DNA from: Phoebastria nigripes
Lineage: Eukaryota; Chordata; Aves; Procellariiformes; Diomedeidae
Direction of reading: 5' to 3'
DNA: 64,000 nt
Assembly (NCBI GenBank): GCA_035582835.1
Contig: JAYKAV010002519.1
Coordinates: forward strand, 310,001 to 374,000
Below the pieces are notes generated by a model. It was not told the origin of the DNA and ran no database searches. It saw nothing but the letters and a program-made list of their open reading frames with translations. How positions within the stretch are numbered: position 1 is the first letter of the stretch; every line of letters begins with the position of its first letter. The position numbers and the translations under genes are program-made. Below, piece after piece: positions 27,263 through 36,300 of the stretch.

Positions 27263-27264
<2 letters not shown>
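23612..27264. other. unassigned AT-rich DNA
   Basis: No gene recognised and ORFs are 90 codons or less. There is an A tract with one N near 24,722-24,738, and an octamer/homeodomain-like motif cluster at 25,459-25,475 (listed separately). Confidence 0.65.
25459..25475 (+). promoter_or_regulatory. possible POU/homeodomain motif cluster
   Basis: ATTTGCAT (POU octamer) at 25,459-25,466 overlaps the palindrome TGCATGCA (25,462-25,469) and runs into TAATTG (25,470-25,475), a homeodomain-type core. Such clusters are common in developmental enhancers but also turn up by chance in AT-rich DNA. No conservation data are available here. Confidence 0.2.
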
Positions 27265-27334
<70 letters not shown>

Positions 27335-27341
27335 AGAGAGA
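27265..27341 (+). repeat. 67-base poly(A) tract followed by (GA)n
   Basis: Uninterrupted A from 27,265 to 27,331, then five GA units. I see no retroposed gene body upstream and no clear target-site duplication, so it is called a simple repeat. The exact length is doubtful because homopolymers of this size are error-prone in sequencing. Confidence 0.9.
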
Positions 27342-28611
27342 TGCCTATTTTCACACCAATATATGTTGCTAAAGTTTATGTTATAACCAGTCCTTTTATA
27401 AATTCTGAAGTCAGTCTTACAGAGCTATCCAAAAAATTGACAAACATCCATTTCTTTATGATGCTTATTATTTAATATAAGTGAAGCTGAATTGTATTCA
27501 GTACATCTTAGTCTAGTTTGAGACACATAATAAATATAAGTTCTTCAGTGAGTTCATTGTAAGCCTTGTTTTAGAAAGGTCTTCTAAAAGATAAAAGAAT
27601 TGCTATGACTTAGGTTAGCATCCTACCATGTCATAAATATAAAATAAATCTTTCAATTTAAATATCAGTCTCAGAAACTGCCACTCTTACTATGTTAATG
27701 AAATCCTTGTTACAATGCAGAACTATAGTAAAATGAATGGAAAGGTGGGAGCATTTAATTAAAGGGGTTTTATTAGTACTTCATTCAAAGTAGAGTACAA
27801 AAATTTAGCCCATCAATTTTGCTTGTGACAAGAATCCTTTTAACTGGAGGTAAAATTCCTGAAATTCCAGGAATCATAGCTTTAAGAAAATAAAACCCTA
27901 CAGAATGAAATGTTGGAACTTAGTTAGAAGGTGTAGGTGAACACAAGTGACAAGACAACAAACAATTTATGAGGTTGCACCAGTGTATAAACTCAAGTAG
28001 AAATGGAAAGAAAAAGTAGCAAATCAGCCAGAAGCTGTTTGAACTATTACATTGTATCTACATTAACCTCTGAAACGTGTAACATAGGCTGTCTTTACTG
28101 TCAGTGGAAAGAAATAAACCCTAAAAGGATGTGAGTCACCTCACTTATTTTAGATGTCTACCTTAGGATGAGGTGAATTGTTGCTTAGAAGAATCTATTT
28201 CTCCCCATTGACTATAAAAGAAGGTAAGGATAACTACTTTAGGTGTAGACCTTTAAAGACACCTTCCCAACAGGAAGGCAACTAGCTAAAATTATCCATG
28301 AAATAGCAGTCTTGACTTCAGTTCTCAAATGTCCTTACTTTGAAGGAACAAAAGNCATACAAGAAGAAAAAGTTCTTAGCAAAGATTGCTACATAATATC
28401 TTTTTGTTTATATTATTGAGAATACAGAAGGGACAGTGAAGTGGTTTCACTTAGATTATTAAAGTGAGTGGATTTTTGAAAGATTAATTTGTTTTTTAAA
28501 AATCCTGCCATAATTTATATTAAATATTAATGACTTTACATCAAGATTAAATGTATGATAAAAGAAGTAGTAGTATTAAAGCCGATAAGCCACCAGTGAT
28601 TTGACTTGAAT
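27342..28611. other. unassigned AT-rich DNA
   Basis: No gene or repeat recognised up to the left edge of the LTR. ORFs are all short. Confidence 0.65.
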
Positions 28612-28699
28612 TGTATCCTGGTTCTGGCTGGGACAGAGTTAACTTTCTTCCCAGTAGCTGGGGGGCGGGTGCTGTGTTTTGGGTTTGGTATNATAGGAG

Positions 28700-28729
28700 C
28701 ATTGATGGCCCATTGATGGCCCATTGATG
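28700..28729 (+). repeat. 11-bp tandem repeat inside the LTR U3
   Basis: CATTGATGGC units occur nearly three times in a row (period 11) in the upstream part of the LTR. This may be a duplicated transcription factor site or simple slippage. Confidence 0.85.
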
Positions 28730-28864
28730 TTTTGGTTGTCGCTGGGTGGTGTTTGCATCAGGGACTTTTCGGCCTCCCATGCCCTGCCAGGTGCATGGGA
28801 AGCTGAGGGGGGAGCATAGCCAGGGCGGTTGACCCAGCTGGCCAATGGGGCATTCCATACCATG

Positions 28865-28886
28865 TGACGTCATGCTCAGTATAAAA
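28865..28886 (+). promoter_or_regulatory. LTR core promoter: CRE palindrome plus TATA box
   Basis: A perfect cAMP response element, TGACGTCA, is at 28,865-28,872. TATAAAA follows at 28,880-28,886, seven bases downstream. Both are in the sense orientation of the LTR. Initiation would be expected about 25-30 bp past the TATA box. The motifs are seen directly; activity is inference. Confidence 0.65.
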
Positions 28887-29036
28887 CTGGGGGTGGGGGG
28901 GCTCTCACATCACAGGACGGCCTGGGCATCGGTTGGCGGGTGGTGAGCAGTTGCACTGTGCATCACCTGCTTTGTATATTCTATTATTGTTGTTGTTATT
29001 GTTATTATTACTGTTCTACTTTGTTTTATTTCAATT

Positions 29037-29042
29037 ATTAAA
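29037..29042 (+). promoter_or_regulatory. LTR polyadenylation signal ATTAAA
   Basis: ATTAAA lies about 150 bp after the TATA box, within the LTR and followed by T-rich DNA, the arrangement expected for R/U5 processing. It is a common variant of AATAAA. Confidence 0.5.
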
Positions 29043-29169
29043 CTGTTTTTATCTCAACCTGCGAGTTTTCCTACTTGTGCCCTCCTGATTCTCTCCCCCA
29101 TCCTAGTGGTGGGGGGGTGAGCGAGCGGCTGCGTGGTGTTTAGTTGCCGGCTAGGGTTAAACCACGACA

Positions 29170-29560
29170 AATGTAATTGGTATTTTCAGGAAACAAGGAT
29201 ATAAAAAGCAATAAAACATATCTTACACATGAAACACAGAGATTTTCAAGTTCACTTGTATTATTGTTTTTAAATTTTTACAAATTTGTAAAGTGGTTAA
29301 TAGCAAGGAATTAAGTGTTCATGTTATAGTCTTATCAATATATGAGCTTAATGTTTTAGCTAGGACCTCATACCTTGCCCAAATGTGGAGTGTAAGCAGG
29401 AACAAAGCCTTGGTTTGCAATGCATTTGGAATAATGTGTTGATGTTATTAAATATATCCAAGATCATGACACACAAGTTAGAAAAATAGAAAAAAATTCA
29501 TGAACCTGTTTTCCATCAGAAGGTATATTTCCATCCAGACTGAATTTATTTATTGTTCAC

Positions 29561-29565
<5 letters not shown>
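29170..29565. other. unassigned AT-rich DNA
   Basis: A short stretch between the LTR and the A tract. Nothing recognised. Confidence 0.65.
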
Positions 29566-29594
<29 letters not shown>

Positions 29595-29604
29595 AAAAAA
29601 AAAA
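29566..29604 (+). repeat. poly(A) tract
   Basis: 28 A, one G, then 10 A. It lies about 100 bp before a T-rich tract of similar length (29,702-29,739), so the two could pair as a large A/T hairpin. Confidence 0.9.
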
Positions 29605-29701
29605 TAATTAATGACAATTTACTTTGATGTCAGTGCTATTCATTGCAAATAAAAAATTAAATGAATCCTTCTCATACTCTTCATCAGTGTAGAGTTGGGG
29701 G

Positions 29702-29922
29702 TTTTTTTTGTTGTTTTTTTTTTTTTTATTTTTTTTTTTAACCCAACATCCATAGCCAGGTTTGTTGATGTAGTATGCCTGCAAGTGACTGTGGAGCAGC
29801 CCAACATACAGCAGATTTGGGCTCTTTGCCGTGTCCTATCAAATGACATGCTCAGCTACCTGCAGCTGATGTCTTTGTTCCCTCATGTCGGTGGATAAGT
29901 GAGAAAACACTGTGTGCTCTCA
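29702..29922 (-). mobile_element. possible poly(A)-tailed retroposed fragment, minus strand
   Basis: Read on the minus strand, unique-looking, fairly GC-balanced sequence (29,922 down to 29,740) ends in an A-rich tail (29,739-29,702, interrupted by a T and a few C). An imperfect direct repeat flanks the unit: TAGAGTTGGG at 29,690-29,699 and TAGAGTTTGG at 29,923-29,932, 9 of 10 bases matching, as expected for a target-site duplication. I do not recognise the source RNA. A chance T-rich microsatellite beside ordinary DNA is the main alternative. Confidence 0.3.
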
Positions 29923-29956
29923 TAGAGTTTGGTTTGCATGTTCTATTCACATAGAA

Positions 29957-31146
29957 CCCAATTCACTTTGCTTGTAGTAAAGCTTTTGATACTGTCCCTT
30001 ACAGCATCCTTCTGGACAAGTTGTCCAACTGTGGGATGAGCGGGTTCACAGTGCGCTGAGTGAAGAACTGGCTGAATGACAGGGCTCGAAGGGATGTAGT
30101 GAATGGGGCTACACCTGGCTGGCGACCAGTCACCAGTGGTGTTCCTCAGGACTCAATCCTAGGGCCTGTTCTGTTCAGTATTTTTATCAATGATCTGGAT
30201 GCAGGAGTTGCATGCACCATTAGCAAGTTTGTTGACAATACCAAACTGAGAGGTGCTGTTGACTCTCTCGAGGGATGAGAGGCCTTGCAGAGGGATCTAG
30301 ATAGATTGGAGCATTGGGCAATCATCAATGGCATGAAATTTAACAAGAACAAATGCCAACTTCTGCACCTGGGACAAAGTAACATCAGACACAAGTATAA
30401 ATTGGGAGAGCAGTGGCTGGAGAACAGCCCTGCAGAAAAGGATCTGGGGGTGCTGGTTGACAGCAGGGTCCATATGAGTCAGCAGTGTGTCCGGCAGCCA
30501 AGAGGGCAAACCNCATCCTGGGGTGCATCAAACGCAGTCACACAAACACACAGTCAAAAGAGGAGATTATCCCGCTGTATTCAGCATTTGTGCAGCCTCA
30601 CCTTGAGTACTGTGTGCAGTTCTGGGCCCCACCATTTAAGAAGGACGTGAAGGTCCTTGAATGTGTCCAGAGGAGGGCAACAAAGCTGNTGAAACAGCTG
30701 GAAGGCATGTTCTGTGAGGAGCGGCTAAGGACTTTGGGTTTCTCTAGTTTGGAGGAAGGGAGGCTGAGGGGCAAACTCATCGCTCTCTCCAGCTTCCTGA
30801 GGAGGGGAAGTGGAGGTGGAGGTGTTGATCTCTTCTCCCTGATATCCAGGGATCGGACGTGTGGGAATGGTTCAAAGCTGTGTCAGGGGAGGTTTAGACT
30901 GGATGTTAGGAATCATTTCTTTACCAAGAGGGTGGTCAAACACTGAACAGGCTTCCTAGAGAGGTGGTTGATGCCCCAAGCCTGTCAGCGTTTAAGAGGC
31001 TTTTGGACAATGCTCTTAACAGCATGCTTTAACTTTTGGTCAGCCCTGAAGTGGTCAGGTAGTTGGACTAGATGATCGTTGTAGGTCCCTTCCAACTGAA
31101 CTATTCTATTCTCTTCTATTCTATTCTATTCTATTCTATTCTATAT
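29957..31146 (+). mobile_element. CR1: CR1 LINE, 5'-truncated and decayed, plus strand
   Basis: The copy starts within the reverse transcriptase domain (SKAFDTVP at about 29,972-29,995) and runs through the C-terminal ORF2 segment and 3' UTR to an ATTCT pentamer tail (about 31,102-31,144). Its protein sequence differs clearly from the two better-kept copies in this window and its tail unit is a pentamer rather than ATTCTATG, so it belongs to another CR1 subfamily and looks older. N calls lie at 30,513 and 30,689. Confidence 0.96.
29966..31031 (+). pseudogene. CR1 ORF2 (reverse transcriptase) remnant, multiply broken
   Basis: The frame carries recognisable palm-domain blocks: SKAFDTVP, then [15 protein letters not shown], then the catalytic box. 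That box reads FVDN (30,228-30,239) where active CR1 has FADD, so the second catalytic Asp is lost. Premature TGA stops lie at 30,057 (where Trp is expected) and 30,276 (where Arg is expected). A frameshift near 30,488 moves the rest into another frame, and another TGA lies at 30,944 (Trp expected). The C-terminal blocks ([24 protein letters not shown]) remain readable. The endonuclease domain is absent. It is clearly non-functional. Confidence 0.93.
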
Positions 31147-33214
31147 AAGGTAGGAAAACTTGTCTTTTGTGAAAAAATCAGAGGAACGCAGGAGGCATTC
31201 TGTGTTTATTACAAATAAAACCCCAAATACCTAAAATGAAATTTCTGTCTTTCACACCACATTTCTCATATATTCACTACTAGTGTTGCTTGTTGGAGAA
31301 TTGAGAAATAGATACTTGGGAATCCTGCTACAAGAGAAGAAAAGGAAATCCCCAGAAGAAGGTACTATGGAAGACAAGGCGCATGACACCTTCAGAGATT
31401 TCTTGAAAATGGTGGCTATGTGGAAAAAAAAAAAAAAAAAAAAGAAAGAGGCCAAGTAAACTAAGTGCTTTTTGCTGGAATTGCTTGGTGGGAAGAAAGA
31501 AGGAAGGCTGGAGGAAGGAGATGGTAACAAACAAAGAGACAGAGAGTGCACATGGTGAAGATACTGAAGAGAACTGTGTAAGAGACATCTAAAAAAACAG
31601 TCAGAAGAAAAATTTCTGTAGTAAGCCAAGAAAGTTAACTGTTTTACACTAGCTCTTGGAGGAGCATCTTATTTACAACACCTTTGAAAGAGCCCTCATT
31701 TTGTTCCCAAGTGGCTAAGTGGTGGATTGTTTCAATAACATTTTTATGGTCCAAGTTTAAAACAGCATTATTTTTTTTTTTTTTTTAAGATATCACAGAT
31801 CTATGGGAGCACTTAATTACACTGCAGTAAGGAATCAGATATTATTTTCCCTGCAAAAATAGCTCTTAGTTTGTCCATCTTTTTTTTCCTCTTTTCCAAA
31901 AGTTGTTATTCCATCTGGGGCTTTGGGACATCAGCACTGTTTACTATAATTCCAGCATCTTTTATTAATAGATGTGCTGGATTTTCTTATTCAATGGAAA
32001 CTCTTCAGAAGACTACTATACTAGGATGGCTTAACATCTTGATTAACTCCTAATAATTTTAAGAAGTCTCTTCCTGTTCTATTGGAATTAATAGGCAAGT
32101 CTATGGGAATGCCTATGAGATTTACTATTTCTAACATTAAAATAAGCCAGAGTAATATTCAGAAAAATGCAGAGAAGTATGCTGCATGATAAGCTGGTCA
32201 TCTTCATCTAGAAAAAATGAGACTGAACAAGTCTAAGTCTAAACGGAATTAAAGAAAAAGCAGCGCAGGTATTAAATAAGATGCAGGCTAAAGATCATTA
32301 TTTTTGTTAGATCAAGCTTTAATCAGGNTTATAATTGTTTTTGGATACTAACCATATGGGTCAGCAGGAGATATAAAAATAGATTAGTGGTGATTCATTC
32401 TGCTGAATTGAGAATGTAATGTGTTGTGTTTTTGTATTAACATTAAGCAAGGGGTAGGAAATGAAATGTCATTAAGACTAATGTTGAATTATGAGATGTG
32501 AAAGCTTTGATGTAGATCTGTGAAAGGATCCTGGACATTTAAATACCACCCAAAAATCTAGCACCCATTTAAAAAGAAATTTCTGTCCAAGTTCTCAACC
32601 AATTTTTAAGAAACTTGTTTTCACTCCATTTGCCTGAAGGATCCAAAGCCAGATCAGGGCAAAATGGAACTGAATCTGTTCTGTCACTGAACAATTGCTC
32701 TTAACCTGATTAGTTTCCTCTTCTTCCAGATAAAGAAAAAAGACTAGTTTAATCTGAGGATGAAAAACAGAGGGCACAAACATCCATCTTTGGGGAAGAG
32801 ACTCAAGGCACATATCCCAAATGAAGTGACTCCATACCCAATAGCACTGAGAACCAGAGAGTTGTGTGATTTAAGATGTCCTACGGTCTTCACATTTCTC
32901 AGTTGGCTAATGTAGGGGGCTGCTCATTCAGCATGTTGTGGGATTGCTTTTTTTTCAAATGTATCCAACATTTAGATACTTAACCTTTTTCATACATTAG
33001 ATGGGGAGCCTGGGTACCATTTTCAGCCACGCNGACTCCACTTTTAAAAATCGAACTCTGAAATGATGAAGCTTTCAGTATAGATTTAGTACCAATGGAA
33101 AAACACAAGTTGTGCCTCAGTAACAGATAAAACAACATTGACTAAGAACATTGAATACATGTATTTTGTCAGAAGATATGAAAGGATCTGATAATACCTT
33201 TTGGACACAGAGCA
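31147..33214. other. unassigned AT-rich DNA
   Basis: Holds a 20-base A tract (31,424-31,443), purine-rich DNA around 31,480-31,560 and a T tract near 31,771-31,788. A 125-codon minus-strand ORF at 31,252-31,629 only reads the complement of these purine runs (Ser/Pro/Phe-rich) and is not a gene. Confidence 0.65.
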
Positions 33215-33306
33215 AGAAGAAGAAGAAGAAGAAGAAGAGGAGGAGGAGGAGGAGGAGGAGGAGGAAGGATGACAATGACAACGACAACGACAACGACAAC
33301 AACAAC
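33215..33306 (+). repeat. compound microsatellite (AAG)n-(GAG)n-(GACAAC)n
   Basis: Three successive arrays: AAG triplets (33,215-33,238), GAG triplets (to about 33,265), then GACAAC hexamers (about 33,271-33,306). The triplet period keeps a frame open on both strands, giving Lys/Arg- or Leu/Phe-rich ORFs that are artefacts of the repeat. Confidence 0.95.
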
Positions 33307-36300
33307 TTCAATAGAATTGAACTGAATTGGCCATCAAAGATTGCTGGATGGTTCTGTACAGCTGAATACAAAATAAACCTTACTTTTCAGGAAGGAGCAT
33401 GTCAGTAAATAAGATGAATAATAAAACGTGTAGTTCTGAATTTGGAAATACTTTAGATAGAATAAAAATTTTGTAGGATCTCTGATTTAAAATTTAATGT
33501 GTCTGAACATGTTTTTAACAACATGTAACATAAGCTAGTACCAGTGTATCAGACTCCTGAACTACAGATAAAAAAATCAATTAATGAAGGAAGATGAAAG
33601 CAAATATTGCATCTAACACAGAGGTGTTTTTCAGTGATTTACATTAACTGTGTTTATCTAACTGAATGATAGTCATACAGGTCCAGTTCCTTAAGCCATT
33701 GGAGATAATGAAGGAAATTACAAATTGTGAGAGGCAATGGGACATTATCTGCCAGACAGAAAAGCTGTTTATATATTGCCAAGTACAAAAATTACATCTG
33801 TCCTACACAGAAATGGAGAACATGCTCTAAGTGCTACATAAAGGGATACCCCTAACCTCAAGAAATCAGCAGTTTCAGTATAAAGGAGGTAACTTTCCTG
33901 TGTAAGAGGCCTCACCCTAANATTTTTCAAATGTGTAAATCTCATTAAAATATCCCAGTAATTATTACTGACCTGAGTAAATGTNACAGAACTGACTTCT
34001 GATATAAGGGCGTTTTTCTAAAACCCACTGAAGCCTGTTTCTTGGCATCAGTGGATTCTGAATGAGGTCTTTAGACAACTTAACAGTTGTCTAACAATAG
34101 GTAGGGAATAAATGTTAAGAATAAGAATATAAAGCATATACAGTAGAGTACCACCTCTTTGCTTTATACTCTAACTGGCCTGATGTTTCACAATAGCTGT
34201 CAATGAAGAACAAGAATAAAGGTGATTAAACAGTAATGGCTTTGATATGATACTGCAGAGAAAAATTCATTGTTATGATTGGCTATTATCATCTATTTCC
34301 CAGATAAAGGATTACTAACATAAGCAGAAAACCTCATCACAGTTTCTAAATATTAATAGGCCACTGCAAACAAGTATAATAAAGACACGCTTAGGTAGAA
34401 AGTGACCAAAGAAATCAAAAGCAAATATTTTGGCTGCAACTTNATCAGCTCCTCCTGTAATTCTTGCTATTTTTGAAGTATGCCTCCACTTCACTTTAAT
34501 ATAGCAGCCACTTATATGCAGGAATCATGTCAGTACGAATTGTCCAATGGGAAGATAAAGCTATAATCATAATGCATAAAGATATCCATTGAACACTTTA
34601 TAATGACAAGATATATTCACTATATTACAGACAAGCCTAAATGCCCTGCACCAGATATTTCTAACAGTACAGTATCTTACATATGCTTACACACATAAAT
34701 ATACTCCCCTAGTTGAAATAAGTTTGTGCCATACTGATAAAATCCAAGGAAAGATGAACAAATATTTAGCTTTTGGGCCTTTAAACTGTACTGTCTACTA
34801 AGTAGGCAGCACATAACTTTGTTCTATTTGGAAGACAAAGCATGTAAGTTTGGCAGTTTTGCACATTTTGCAGCTCTCAATTAATGTTTTTGTNTAATCT
34901 TTAAGTCTAACAAATGTTTAGAAATTATTTATTCCAGGATTGCAATTTGAATAGCAAGAGATTTTTTTTAATACACCTACCAACTTTTATGTAAAAGCCT
35001 TTTCCAAATTGAGAATATCATTACTGATAACATAATCCTCATAGATATTTTCTAATAAGCAGAACAGTTCATAACATGAAAAAGAAGTGCATTCAAAACT
35101 GTGGAGAAAAAATTACAAAAGCAATGCAAGCAAACAACGCCATAAACGTACTTTAGCAGTCAAAGTAGAGCTAGAGAAAAGTGAAGAAAAATAATTCAGA
35201 ACATCAAGATGTGATAAAAGGACCTAAAAGGTGTGGTGAATGATACAGTTATGTACAGAGACAGGTAATGTATGACATGCATGTAGGACTGAGGTAGATG
35301 AGGAAAACTGCTAGATGGTACTAGAATAATAGACAAATGTATCAATTTATTTTTATGTGCCTTAGAAAGCAAACACAAGCAACAAACATGAAAGAATCAC
35401 AGAGGGTATGTGCAGTATCAAGAGATATGTTATTCTTCTAAAGAGATTCACTATGTTTATAATTTCCTTGGAAAAATGTGTTTCAGTGACTGTCTCAGTG
35501 CGAAATGAGAACACAATACAGTGTGGAGACTCTCAAGGATCTCACTAACCAGGAGGAAAGCTTGTCTTTCTCTCTGCACAAAAGCCTGGCTGAATGTCTG
35601 TAAGAGAGATTTCCCATCATGTGAAAATTATTCTCTCTAAAGAGGGAAGAGTTTCTTTCTAATTTTCAAGACTTGTTACCTAATGCTCAACTTGGTGAAC
35701 TTTTTATATTGTATTATTCTCCTTTTTTCTTTCTTTCCATAAGGAAGCCCTCAGATCTCAATAAATAGATTTTGAGCAATTGTTCTAGCTAGACTTTTTG
35801 CCCTGGAAGTTTCCACTGACTGAAAGTAATAATGACAACATGATTAAAACCAGGAGTGATTCTGAATAATCTGTTCTAGTCATGCCTGAGCAGGGGAAAG
35901 CAAGTCTACTCTCTATGTGAGAATTTTATCCAACTGTGCAGACACAGTCATATGCAGACAGGTTATAAATAATGCGTGAGGTTCACTCAAGTCCCAAAGA
36001 GCTAACTCTCTTCTTCTTTTGCACTAGTAAAAATTAGAGAAGACCCAGCCTTCTGCCACCGTAGATGAAAGCCATCCAGCTCAGTGATACCCTCTTTGGC
36101 AAAGCGATTAGTAAAGCAATAGTAGTTGGAATAGCTCCACTAGTCTCTGATATCTCTTCACCTTTTTGGTACCATTTGGAGACCTTTAGTTGCATCAGAA
36201 ATACAAAATGTGTTGGTGCTCAAATTATACTTAGAACATTCTGCTCTTTTATGAATGAAGGGGGGGGACAAGATGTATGCACCAGATCACCTCAGAAGAA

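Larger units (their letters stand above)
28612..29169 (+). mobile_element. solo LTR of an avian endogenous retrovirus
   Basis: The 558-bp element begins TG and ends CA. Its edges match a widespread bird LTR family: the left end has CCTGGTTCTGGCTGGGACAG and the right end has GGGTTAAACCACGACA. Internal order fits an LTR: a GC-richer U3, a TATA box, then a TTG/TTA-rich segment with an ATTAAA poly(A) signal. No gag, pol or env sequence lies on either side and no second LTR is present, so this is a solo LTR left by recombination. No clean target-site duplication is visible; only AAT occurs at both borders. I believe this is an ERVL-like class, from memory of the family, but cannot confirm it. One N lies at 28,692. 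Confidence 0.9.

Noticed and set aside
29640..29849. Minus-strand ORF with RTRQR followed by a CCxxGCS pattern, faintly like a relaxin/insulin A chain
   Set aside because: The last Cys of the A-chain spacing is missing, no B chain is present, and the frame runs into the poly(A)/Lys-rich tract. Most likely coincidence.
31252..31629. 125-codon minus-strand ORF
   Set aside because: Reads the complement of A/G-rich tracts, giving Ser/Pro/Phe low complexity. No domain.
33117..33408. Lys/Arg-rich plus ORF and Leu/Phe-rich minus ORF
   Set aside because: Pure by-products of the triplet microsatellite at 33,215-33,306.
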